A DNA stretch of 64,000 nt from Bradyrhizobiaceae bacterium (GTDB lineage: Bacteria > Bacteroidota > Ignavibacteria > Kapaibacteriales > Kapaibacteriaceae), in assembly GCA_024103135.1 (NCBI GenBank), contig JAGFIZ010000122.1, positions 1 to 64,000 of the forward strand. Reading direction: 5' to 3'. Shown piece by piece: positions 8,192 to 15,693 of the stretch. The notes beneath the pieces are model-generated. The model saw only the letters and a list, made by a program, of their open reading frames with translations. It was not told the DNA's origin and searched no databases. Position 1 is the first letter of the stretch. Each line of letters starts with the position of its first letter. A program made the translations under genes and the position numbers.

Positions 8192-10918
8192 CTACAGATA
8201 GGCCTCCAGCTCGCTCTCGCTCTGCAGTAGGACTGCACGCCCCTTACTGCCATCGGGCGGACCAACGATGCCTGCGCTTTCCAACTCGTCGACGATACGT
8301 GCTGCCCGTGCGTAGCCAACCTTCAGACGACGCTGCAAGGTGCTTGCTGATGCTTGTTGGAGTTGGATAAAGATCCGCGCGGCATCTTCAAACAGAGCAT
8401 CTCTGTCGTCTGCAGCACCTCCATAGCCCCCTTCCCGCTTCTGAGCAATACTTGGGAGCATGTATGGCTGCTTGTACCCGCGTTGTTTGCCGATGTGTTC
8501 ACAAATGGCTTCGACCTCTTCTGTTGAGATGAAAGCATTCTGCATACGGAGCGGTTTGGGGGTGTTTCCTGGTGCGAACAACATGTCGCCATTGCCAATC
8601 AAGTGCTCCGCACCACTGGTGTCGAGGATTGTGCGAGAGTCAACGCGAGCACTCACTTGATAGGCGATGCGAGCAGGGAAGTTTGCCTTGATAAGACCCG
8701 TTACAACGTCAACACTCGGACGCTGTGTTGCAACAACGCAATGGATGCCAACGGCACGGGCAAGTTGGGCAAGGCGGACAATTGGCTCCTCGACCTCCTT
8801 GCCTGCGGTCATCATCAGGTCGGCAAGCTCGTCGATAATCACCACAATGTATGGCATGGGGCGGTGCTGCATGCCATCCTTTTCCTTGATCTTACCTTCC
8901 TTGACCTTTCTGTTATAGTCGGCGATGTTTCGCTGTCCCGCATTAGCCAGAATGTTGTAGCGCTGTTGCATTTCTTCGACGACGCTCTTCAGGATGCCGA
9001 CGGCATTCACTGGTTCGGTAACGATGGTCTCGTCGATATCAGGTGAAACAGCCAGGTAGTGATTCTTAAGTTCCCGATACAACGTCATCTCTACCCGTTT
9101 CGGGTCGATAATCACAAACTTCAAGTCTCGCGGATGCATGCGGAATACGAGCGAGGCAATCAGCGTGTTGATACCAACGGACTTGCCCTTGCCGGTAGCA
9201 CCAGCAATCAGCAGGTGAGGCATTTTGGTAAGGTCGGCGCAGTACACTTCTCCCACAGCCGTCTTGCCAAGTGCAATGGGGAGCTTGATGTCGGGATTGT
9301 GATATCGTGGACTCTTGATCACGCTTGAGAATCGAACCAAAGCAGGGTTGTGATTAGGAATCTCGATGCCCACGGTACCCTTGCCTGGCACCGGCGCTTG
9401 AATGCGCACTGCTGGTGCCTTGAGGGCTAGGGCAATATCATCGGCCAGCGACTCGATCTGCGAAACCTTGATACCACTAGCAGGTACGAACTCATATTGC
9501 GTAACTACAGGACCGGGCTGTACAGTAAGGTTCTCGATCTTGACGCGAAATGTTTCAAGTTTCTCTTGAAGGATGCGGGCGTTCTCGCGCAGTTCGACAT
9601 CGTCTACCGCAACCTCGTCGGAGCCCTCCTGTAGCAAGGCCAACGTTGGTGGCTTGTAGGCAATCTCCTCGTCATACAGGGTAACGTTGGAGAGTTGAAC
9701 TTCTGGCTCCGAGAAGTCCTGGTCTTCGACTCGAACCACCAGTGGCTTCTTGACAACCTCTGGTGGAAAATCGTCCAACGTTGCTGGTGCTTCATCGTCC
9801 GGGCTTAAGAAGAGTGGTAGCTCTGGAGCATCGCCAGGATTCGTAGGCCCCTTATCAGCGTCGGCGTTGCCCGAGTTTGCCTTCGACAGTTCTTTTAAGC
9901 GATCCTGCACAGCATCCAGTTCCAGTCGCTCGTGAGGTCTGGAAGTTACGCTCGGCCGCGTCTTGCCAGCCGTTGGCACAGTAGCAGGGGACTTGCTCGA
10001 ATTTGCCGGTTCCGTCCGAACAATCGTTACTGTTGAAGAAAGCTGTCCTTCTCCTCTCACGATCGACGGTGGTGATTGAGTTCTTCCATACCCAGCCTCT
10101 GTATTCCGTCCACCATCCGACTCACTAGCATCCTCATGAACGGAGTCATCAATCTCGTCATCGTTCGACGCTGACACCGTACTCTCTGGTGGCATGTGTA
10201 CTGTCGGACGCTTTCGTGTGGTAACAATGCTTTTAAGCTTGTCGAGGAAGGCAGCAAGGTGTGCTGAGCGGACTTCCCAGGCTAGGACCACGACAAAGCA
10301 CAGGCAAACCACGTACACCAGGAGACTACCGATCGTGCCAATGAATTGCGTGGCAGTGCCTGCCAGGAACTGACCGATAGCACCGCTCATAACCACGCTG
10401 ATTTCCGGCATCCACGAAATCAACTGTAGTGTTCCGAAGATTGCCGAAAGGCAGATTGCCGACAGGATGGTGGCAACAGACCTACGTCGGATCAATGGAG
10501 TAACGTGGTAGTGCTTGAAGAAATCGTAAGCCCAGAACAACATGAGTACGGGCAATGAAATCGACCAAACACCAACCGTACCCGTGTACATCCAATGGCT
10601 GATCAGAGCACCCAGGAGCCCCAACCAATTGTGAGTGGTTTCGAAGCGAACGCGCAGTGCATCGTCGCCACGAATAACGCCAAGGAGATCCCTCGAAGTC
10701 AGTTGCGCATTCACCTCGTCACGCGTGGTATACGTAAGCAAGGCAATGAGCAAGAGCACGGCAAACAGCCCGAGTAGGACTGCCGCAATCTTGATACGAC
10801 GCAGCGTTACCACATCGGGTCCCGCTGGAACGATGATAGGTGGCGGCTCTGAGGCAGGCGTGTTAGCACGCATGCGCCCAGGCCTACGTGGTGGTATGTG
10901 GTCTGGAATAGACGCCAT
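8192..10918 (-). CDS. ftsK: DNA translocase FtsK/SpoIIIE
   Basis: A 908-residue FtsK-type motor that pumps chromosome ends through the division septum. It has an N-terminal membrane domain of about four hydrophobic segments, a Pro/Ser/Asp-rich linker, and a motor domain with Walker A GATGKGKSVG and Walker B YIVVIIDELADLMM followed by ATQRPSVDVVTG. A C-terminal winged-helix gamma domain (LQRRLKVGYARAARIVDELE) normally reads KOPS sites. The ATG at 10918 is chosen because AAAGAGGATC precedes it; an in-frame ATG at 10969 lacks an RBS and nearly reaches the divergent kdsA start. It diverges from kdsA across 56 bp. Confidence 0.95.
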   Translation of the reverse strand: MASIPDHIPPRRPGRMRANTPASEPPPIIVPAGPDVVTLRRIKIAAVLLGLFAVLLLIALLTYTTRDEVNAQLTSRDLLGVIRGDDALRVRFETTHNWLGLLGALISHWMYTGTVGVWSISLPVLMLFWAYDFFKHYHVTPLIRRRSVATILSAICLSAIFGTLQLISWMPEISVVMSGAIGQFLAGTATQFIGTIGSLLVYVVCLCFVVVLAWEVRSAHLAAFLDKLKSIVTTRKRPTVHMPPESTVSASNDDEIDDSVHEDASESDGGRNTEAGYGRTQSPPSIVRGEGQLSSTVTIVRTEPANSSKSPATVPTAGKTRPSVTSRPHERLELDAVQDRLKELSKANSGNADADKGPTNPGDAPELPLFLSPDDEAPATLDDFPPEVVKKPLVVRVEDQDFSEPEVQLSNVTLYDEEIAYKPPTLALLQEGSDEVAVDDVELRENARILQEKLETFRVKIENLTVQPGPVVTQYEFVPASGIKVSQIESLADDIALALKAPAVRIQAPVPGKGTVGIEIPNHNPALVRFSSVIKSPRYHNPDIKLPIALGKTAVGEVYCADLTKMPHLLIAGATGKGKSVGINTLIASLVFRMHPRDLKFVIIDPKRVEMTLYRELKNHYLAVSPDIDETIVTEPVNAVGILKSVVEEMQQRYNILANAGQRNIADYNRKVKEGKIKEKDGMQHRPMPYIVVIIDELADLMMTAGKEVEEPIVRLAQLARAVGIHCVVATQRPSVDVVTGLIKANFPARIAYQVSARVDSRTILDTSGAEHLIGNGDMLFAPGNTPKPLRMQNAFISTEEVEAICEHIGKQRGYKQPYMLPSIAQKREGGYGGAADDRDALFEDAARIFIQLQQASASTLQRRLKVGYARAARIVDELESAGIVGPPDGSKGRAVLLQSESELEAYL

Positions 10919-10974
10919 GATCCTCTTTATTGGCGAAGGGCTGCGCTGAAAATTATGGATATTTTGCAACGATT

Positions 10975-11772
10975 ATGATGTTAGACCCGAATCGCTTGCT
11001 AATAATTGCTGGACCGTGCGTTGTAGAATCGCGCGATCTGCTGTTCCATGTCGCAGACCATCTTTCGAATCTAGCTAGGTCGCGCCCAATCCAACTGGTG
11101 TTCAAGAGCTCATACCGGAAGGCCAACCGCACAAGTGCTAGATCGTTTCAGGGCATCGGTGACGATATCGCTCTTGGCTTTATGCAGGAAGTCAAGGCAG
11201 AGTTTGCTCTGCCCTTGCTGACCGACGTACATACGGAGGCCGAGGCCACTCATGCCGCCGAGTTTGTTGATGTCCTCCAGATTCCGGCCTTCCTCAGCAG
11301 GCAGACGGCGTTGTTGGAGGCGGCAGCACGGACTGGCAAGATTGTCAACATCAAGAAAGCGCAGTTCATGGCACCTGAAGATGTCGTCAAGGCCGCCGAG
11401 AAGGTTCGAGCCGTCGGCAATCAGAAGGTATGGCTAACGGAGCGCGGCACGTCGTTCGGTTATCACGATTTAGTAGTTGATTACCGAGGCCTCGTAGTCA
11501 TGGGCAAGAGCGGGTTGCCCGTCATCTTCGACGCAACCCATAGCGTCCAACAACCATCGGTCGGATCACAGAGTGGTGGAAATCCGGAGTACATACCGGC
11601 CTTGGCAAGAGCAGCAGTAGCCGTAGGTGTCGATGGTCTTTTTGTTGAAACACATCCTGACCCTGCCGTGGCAAAGAGCGATGCTGCCTCGCAACTACCC
11701 CTTGCACGGTTTGAAGAATTCCTCGATGATGTATTGCGAATTCACCAGACAAGGAACAGGACAGGGGCGTGA
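10975..11772 (+). CDS. kdsA: 3-deoxy-8-phosphooctulonate (KDO-8-P) synthase
   Basis: A 265-residue KdsA that condenses phosphoenolpyruvate with arabinose 5-phosphate to KDO-8-phosphate for LPS inner core. It has LIIAGPCVVESRDL, FKSSYRKANRTSARSFQGIG, TDVHTEAEA, QIPAFLSRQT, FDATHSVQQPS and VETHPDPAVAKSDAASQLPL. Cys in IIAGPC, with the later His, Glu and Asp, is the metal-ligand set of the metal-dependent class. The start is one of two adjacent ATGs (10975 or 10978), just before DPNRLLIIAGP; an upstream in-frame start at 10930 adds an unlikely tail. First gene of a plus-strand run. Confidence 0.95.
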   Translation: MMLDPNRLLIIAGPCVVESRDLLFHVADHLSNLARSRPIQLVFKSSYRKANRTSARSFQGIGDDIALGFMQEVKAEFALPLLTDVHTEAEATHAAEFVDVLQIPAFLSRQTALLEAAARTGKIVNIKKAQFMAPEDVVKAAEKVRAVGNQKVWLTERGTSFGYHDLVVDYRGLVVMGKSGLPVIFDATHSVQQPSVGSQSGGNPEYIPALARAAVAVGVDGLFVETHPDPAVAKSDAASQLPLARFEEFLDDVLRIHQTRNRTGA

Positions 11773-12371
11773 GCATCGGTAAGTCTATCGGCATGGCCAT
11801 CATTACAAGCAAGAAGGGGAGAGCATACGCAACGGTATGCCTATGGATGATGTGCTTGACGTGCAGCATGTTCTTCACCATTGGCTGTGCCGAACCCACG
11901 CAGAAGAATCCCAATGCCAACGACCCGTATGCCAATGCCCCCTTACACACGTCGTTCAATGTGTCTGTCACCTTCCAGGACGGCTCACGCATTCGCGCAA
12001 CGCTCACGGCTGGCGTGGCCGTGGTTGATGAAGTCAGACAGATCACCACGCTGAGCAATGGGGTACACGTTGTGTTCTACGACAAAACAACAGGCATGCA
12101 AGCTGCCATGATGGATGCGGACAGTGCACATATTGATGACCGGACGAAGGACATGACGGCAATTGGCAATGTACACGTGAAGTCAGACAGCAGCCATACC
12201 ACGTTAGATACGCCACGACTCGTCTGGGTTCAGAAGGAAGAGAAAATCAGAACCACCGAGCGTGTGCATATTGTAACACCCACTGAGGTAATCGATGGCG
12301 TTGGCTTGATTTCGGACCAGATGCTAACGGACTATCGTGTGTTTAACGTTCAAGGAGTGCACCACCCATGA
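11769..12371 (+). CDS. lptC: LptC-like LPS export lipoprotein
   Basis: A 200-residue protein with an N-terminal hydrophobic segment ending FTIGC, a plausible lipoprotein cleavage site. An OstA/LptC-type beta domain follows: repeated hydrophobic strands with MMDADSAHIDDRTKDMTAIGNVHVKS and LDTPRLVWVQKEEKIRTTERVHI. LptC would link the inner-membrane LPS transporter to the periplasmic LptA bridge. The GTG at 11769 overlaps the kdsA stop by 4 bases; an in-frame ATG at 11793 is an alternative. Its position behind kdsA supports an LPS role. Sequence similarity within this family is low, so the call rests on pattern plus context. Confidence 0.8.
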   Translation: MSIGKSIGMAIITSKKGRAYATVCLWMMCLTCSMFFTIGCAEPTQKNPNANDPYANAPLHTSFNVSVTFQDGSRIRATLTAGVAVVDEVRQITTLSNGVHVVFYDKTTGMQAAMMDADSAHIDDRTKDMTAIGNVHVKSDSSHTTLDTPRLVWVQKEEKIRTTERVHIVTPTEVIDGVGLISDQMLTDYRVFNVQGVHHP

Positions 12372-13138
12372 AGAGAATGATGGTCGCAGGGAATTGGAAA
12401 ATGTTTTCAACGGTGAATAGTGCAACTCAGTTGATCGAAGGGATTGTAGGGGGCTTGCCAGCACCAGTGACGGAGCGCAATGGTGATAGCCAGACCGATG
12501 TGGTAATCTGTCCACCATATACGGTCCTCGGCACGGCGGCGCACTTGCTTGCAAACAGCCCCATTGCACTTGGTGGCCAGAACTGTCACCACGAACAGGA
12601 AGGCGCATTTACCGGTGAGGTCAGCGCACAAATGCTAACCGATATTGGATGTAGCTACGTAATCCTTGGTCATAGTGAACGTCGGCGTGATTATCACGAG
12701 TCGAATTCGCTAATCGCACTAAAGGCCCTTGCGGCTGTGACCGCAGGCCTGACCCCGATTGTGTGTGTAGGAGAGTCACTTGAGCAACGCGAACGCGGCG
12801 AGACAGCCGACGTCGTCGGCACCCAGCTTACAGAGTTTGTGCGTGGAGCTGGATCTGGTTGTTTGGCAGCTTCAATCATCGCCTATGAACCCGTTTGGGC
12901 CATAGGAACGGGTAAGGCAGCTACCCCTGAACAGGCGCAAGAGGTCCATGCCGACATTCGTCGGCGCTGCGAGGAACAGTACGGGCTGAGTCCGATGATT
13001 CTATACGGCGGCAGCGTGAATGCAAACAATGCACAGTCGTTGTTTCAGCAGGTAGATATTGACGGAGCACTCGTTGGTGGTGCCTCATTGTCGGTTGAGT
13101 CCTTCCTAGCAATCATCAAGGCCGCAGTCGGAAGCTGA
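12368..13138 (+). CDS. tpiA: triose-phosphate isomerase
   Basis: A 256-residue TIM-barrel enzyme interconverting dihydroxyacetone phosphate and glyceraldehyde 3-phosphate. Catalytic residues are visible: Lys in GNWKMF (residue 11), His in ILGHSERR, and Glu in AYEPVWAIGTGKAATPEQAQ. The phosphate-binding YGGSVNANN and DGALVGGASL segments are also present. Its ATG overlaps the lptC stop by 4 bases. It contains an octamer copy at 12448 encoding part of IVGGLPAP. Confidence 0.97.
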   Translation: MKRMMVAGNWKMFSTVNSATQLIEGIVGGLPAPVTERNGDSQTDVVICPPYTVLGTAAHLLANSPIALGGQNCHHEQEGAFTGEVSAQMLTDIGCSYVILGHSERRRDYHESNSLIALKALAAVTAGLTPIVCVGESLEQRERGETADVVGTQLTEFVRGAGSGCLAASIIAYEPVWAIGTGKAATPEQAQEVHADIRRRCEEQYGLSPMILYGGSVNANNAQSLFQQVDIDGALVGGASLSVESFLAIIKAAVGS

Positions 13139-13749
13139 TGCGACTTACCTACGCCAATATCCTCACGCTGTCGCGAATCTTTATCGCACCGATTTTCTTG
13201 GCCTTCATTCTGGTTGGGACGTCCAGCTCCGTGACCATTGGGGCAATTCTCTTCGGGATCGCTGCGCTTACCGATTGGGCTGATGGATACTTGGCAAGGA
13301 AGTATGAAGAGGTTACCGAGCACGGAGAATACCTTGATCCTTTGGCTGACAAGATCCTTACTATCTCTGCCTTCGTATCATTCTACCTACTTGACATCAT
13401 GCCACTGTGGATGATCATCCTCATCGTGGTGAGAGACTTCATTGTGACGGTGCTACGGAACGTAGCGGAGGAGCGCGGAGAAACGATGACAACGTCATTC
13501 CTGGCCAAGCTCAAGACTGCCTTGCAGATGATTGTAATCGTTGTCGTTCTGTTCTTGTATTGGTTATCGATTTTCGATGAAGGGCTAGTAGCGACAAGTA
13601 GATTGTTGGCCATGCAGGACAAAGCCGTCATGCTCCTATACTCAGGTGTTGTCTGGTGGTCGTTGTTCTTACTGACACTCTACACTGCTGTAACGGGTAT
13701 CGACTATGTATTCCGATACCGGCATCTATTCCGAAAGGCTAATGGCTAA
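13138..13749 (+). CDS. pgsA: CDP-diacylglycerol--glycerol-3-phosphate 3-phosphatidyltransferase
   Basis: A 203-residue integral membrane enzyme that makes phosphatidylglycerophosphate. It carries the complete CDP-alcohol phosphatidyltransferase signature DG-x2-AR-x8-G-x3-D-x3-D within TDWADGYLARKY and HGEYLDPLADK (about residues 43-67), plus several hydrophobic helices. Its ATG shares one base with the tpiA stop. The next gene, pgpA, catalyses the following step, which supports PgsA over other CDP-alcohol transferases. Confidence 0.93.
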   Translation: MRLTYANILTLSRIFIAPIFLAFILVGTSSSVTIGAILFGIAALTDWADGYLARKYEEVTEHGEYLDPLADKILTISAFVSFYLLDIMPLWMIILIVVRDFIVTVLRNVAEERGETMTTSFLAKLKTALQMIVIVVVLFLYWLSIFDEGLVATSRLLAMQDKAVMLLYSGVVWWSLFLLTLYTAVTGIDYVFRYRHLFRKANG

Positions 13750-14230
13750 TTCCAACATAGCTCGAAGCATTGCTACTGGTTTTGGTATCGGAAGTCTACC
13801 CATTGCACCCGGCACATGGGCAAGTCTGTTCTGTGCGCTTCCCGTGTTTGTCTTGCCGAACGAGTTCACACCTTGGGTGTATGCAGGGTTGGCGATAGTA
13901 TCCATCCTGCTCGGTCTATGGTCCATACCGCGGGTTCAACCGTCTATGGGTTCAGATCCCAAGTCAGTTGTGATTGACGAAATCGCAGGGATGAGTCTTG
14001 TGTGCATCCTGCCTACCGTCATTCACAGCCCATGGTGGTGGCTTGCTGGCTTCCTGTTGTTCAGGGTTTTTGATATTGCCAAGCCATGGCCGGCCAACAT
14101 CGTGAACGATCGTACCGAAGGGTGGGCTGTTGTTCTTGACGATTTGATAGCTGCCGGATACACCATTCTAGCCCTACAAATGGGCTTTTTCGTGCTCCAA
14201 ATCGCAACAATTTGGCTGCAAAGCCCATAA
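13742..14230 (+). CDS. pgpA: phosphatidylglycerophosphatase A
   Basis: A 162-residue membrane phosphatase that converts phosphatidylglycerophosphate to phosphatidylglycerol. Family motifs are GFGIGSLPIAPGTWASL near the N-terminus, VVIDEIAGM in the middle, and FRVFDIAKPWPANIV. The ATG at 13742 overlaps the pgsA end by 8 bases and gives the normal N-terminus; upstream codons from 13706 are only an open extension in the pgsA overlap. It probably ends the kdsA-to-pgpA operon, since an independent promoter precedes the next gene. Confidence 0.93.
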   Translation: MANSNIARSIATGFGIGSLPIAPGTWASLFCALPVFVLPNEFTPWVYAGLAIVSILLGLWSIPRVQPSMGSDPKSVVIDEIAGMSLVCILPTVIHSPWWWLAGFLLFRVFDIAKPWPANIVNDRTEGWAVVLDDLIAAGYTILALQMGFFVLQIATIWLQSP

Positions 14231-14256
14231 ATAGGGTCGTTGTGGATAATTGCCCC

Positions 14257-14288
14257 TTGCTAACCCGCATGGTTATGGGCTACGTTTG
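14257..14288 (+). promoter_or_regulatory. promoter of the HU gene
   Basis: TTG at 14257-14259, 21 bases, then TACGTTTG at 14281-14288, an exact TAnnTTTG -7 element. The expected transcription start is near 14293, giving a leader of roughly 38 nt with GGAG before the ATG. Confidence 0.65.
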
Positions 14289-14330
14289 TCTTGTTCACAA
14301 CATTTTTCAACACTCTTGTATGGAGTTTCC

Positions 14331-14669
14331 ATGAACAAGGCAGAGCTGGTAGAGGCAATTGCCAATGGTGCCGGCCTCAGCAAAACGCAAGCCGATGCTG
14401 CTCTCAATGCAACTCTTGGTGCAATCAAGGCCGAGATGGGCAAGGGCAACGACGTTGCACTTATTGGTTTCGGTTCATTTAAGGTTGGCAAGCGTGCAGC
14501 ACGCATGGGGCGTAACCCACAAACGGGCAAGCCACAAAAGATCAGTGCTCGCAAGGTTGCAAAGTTCTCACCTGGTGCAGAACTCAAGGCAATTGTTAAT
14601 GGCGAGAAGAAAGCAGTAGTGAAGAAAGCAGCTCCAGCAAAGAAGGCAGCAGCGAAGAAGAAGAAGTGA
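14331..14669 (+). CDS. hup: HU-family DNA-binding protein with lysine-rich tail
   Basis: A 112-residue nucleoid protein. Residues 1-90 are a standard HU/IHF fold: MNKAELVEAIANGAGLSKTQ, then GFGSFKVGKRAARMGRNPQTGK with the DNA-intercalating RNPQTG arm. The last 20 or so residues are a Lys/Ala tail (KKAAPAKKAAAKKKK) absent from enterobacterial HU but known in some other phyla. The start at 14331 has TGGAG seven bases upstream. It has its own promoter and terminator, so it is monocistronic and probably strongly expressed. Confidence 0.95.
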   Translation: MNKAELVEAIANGAGLSKTQADAALNATLGAIKAEMGKGNDVALIGFGSFKVGKRAARMGRNPQTGKPQKISARKVAKFSPGAELKAIVNGEKKAVVKKAAPAKKAAAKKKK

Positions 14670-14685
14670 CGGCTCGCGTACTTCC

Positions 14686-14713
14686 AAGCCCGCCATTTGG
14701 CGGGCTTTTTTTT
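14686..14713 (+). terminator. rho-independent terminator of the HU gene
   Basis: A perfect 9-bp stem AAGCCCGCC (14686-14694) with GGCGGGCTT (14699-14707), a 4-base loop, and a run of eight Ts ending at 14713. It lies 16 bases after the stop codon. Confidence 0.95.
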
Positions 14714-14730
14714 GCCCTAGTTTTGCTGTG

Positions 14731-15645
14731 ATGTCCATGCGCCACCTTTTAACAACTGCAGACCTTCCACGAGAGATTGTTCAACGCATTCTGAAAGATG
14801 CTCTGTCGTACGTTCCAACATTGGGACTTAGAAGAGACAGGAGAGAATTGTTAAGTGGACGAAACGTAGCACTGGTATTCTTTGAACCGTCAACACGAAC
14901 ACGTCTGTCGTTTGAAACTGCAGCGCACCGACTAGGTGCGTCAGCTGTGGTCTTTCAAACACAAGGGTCTAGTGTAGAAAAAGGGGAGTCCCTTCAGGAA
15001 ACCATTGCTACGATCGAAGCCATGCGATTTGATGCCTTGGTTATCCGTCACGGAAGAGATGGCGTCATGAATGAGCTTCGCTCCATGGTATCTGCTCCCA
15101 TCGTGAGTGCTGGTGAAGGAACTACCTCACATCCAACCCAAGCATTGCTTGATGCTTCGACGCTTACAGAGAAGTTTGGAACCGTCGAAGGCTTGCGCAT
15201 AGCCATTGTTGGTGATGTGCGACATTCACGAGTTGCTCGCTCACAAGTGGAACTCCTGACGAGTCTTGGCGCTGAGTTCGCTGTATGCGCTCCAGCAGAG
15301 TTTATGCCTTCGGAGGCTGACCCGCTAATGAACAGTTTGAAGAAACTTGAAGACATCGACGAAGCGTTGGCGTGGTGTTCAGTACTGAGCTTGTTGCGCA
15401 TACAGCATGAACGTATCGAGACCAATAACAAACCCATGATCGAAGACTACAGGCGGCAGTTTGCCTTCACATCGGAACGAGCATCACAACATGATGATGT
15501 TGTCGTGATTCACCCAGGACCGGTGAACCTCGGTGTAGAGATTGATGCCGTAGTGCTTGATCGACCAAACGTTTTGATCCACCGACAAGTCACGCATGGT
15601 GTAGCAGTACGAATGGCGGTGCTGCACCGGCTCTTGTCGGCCTAA
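14731..15645 (+). CDS. pyrB: aspartate carbamoyltransferase catalytic subunit
   Basis: A 304-residue transcarbamylase forming N-carbamoyl-aspartate in pyrimidine synthesis. FFEPSTRTRLSFETAAHRLG is the carbamoyl-phosphate site in the aspartate rather than ornithine version, followed by HPTQALLDA and HPGPVNLGVEID. Start choices GTG 14728, ATG 14731 and ATG 14737 are close together; ATG 14731 is taken. It follows the HU terminator by 17 bases, so its promoter must be very close or there is read-through. carB follows after 48 bp, the next pyrimidine gene. Confidence 0.95.
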   Translation: MSMRHLLTTADLPREIVQRILKDALSYVPTLGLRRDRRELLSGRNVALVFFEPSTRTRLSFETAAHRLGASAVVFQTQGSSVEKGESLQETIATIEAMRFDALVIRHGRDGVMNELRSMVSAPIVSAGEGTTSHPTQALLDASTLTEKFGTVEGLRIAIVGDVRHSRVARSQVELLTSLGAEFAVCAPAEFMPSEADPLMNSLKKLEDIDEALAWCSVLSLLRIQHERIETNNKPMIEDYRRQFAFTSERASQHDDVVVIHPGPVNLGVEIDAVVLDRPNVLIHRQVTHGVAVRMAVLHRLLSA

Positions 15646-15656
15646 CCGTATTACCC

Positions 15657-15664
15657 AGCCCCCT
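15657..15664 (+). repeat. AGCCCCCT octamer between pyrB and carB
   Basis: An intergenic copy 12 bases after the pyrB stop codon and 30 bases before the carB ATG. Nothing else recognisable is in this 48-bp gap. Confidence 0.8.
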
Positions 15665-15693
15665 CACACATCGATCGGATAGAAAACTCAACC

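Noticed and set aside
10930-10974. TATTTTG (10960-10966) as a kdsA promoter
   Set aside because: It is one base short of TAnnTTTG, and the nearest TTG is 27 bases upstream, outside the usual spacing.
11522-12058. Minus-strand open frame of 178 codons over kdsA/lptC
   Set aside because: Antisense to two clearly recognised genes, no family motif and no start signal.
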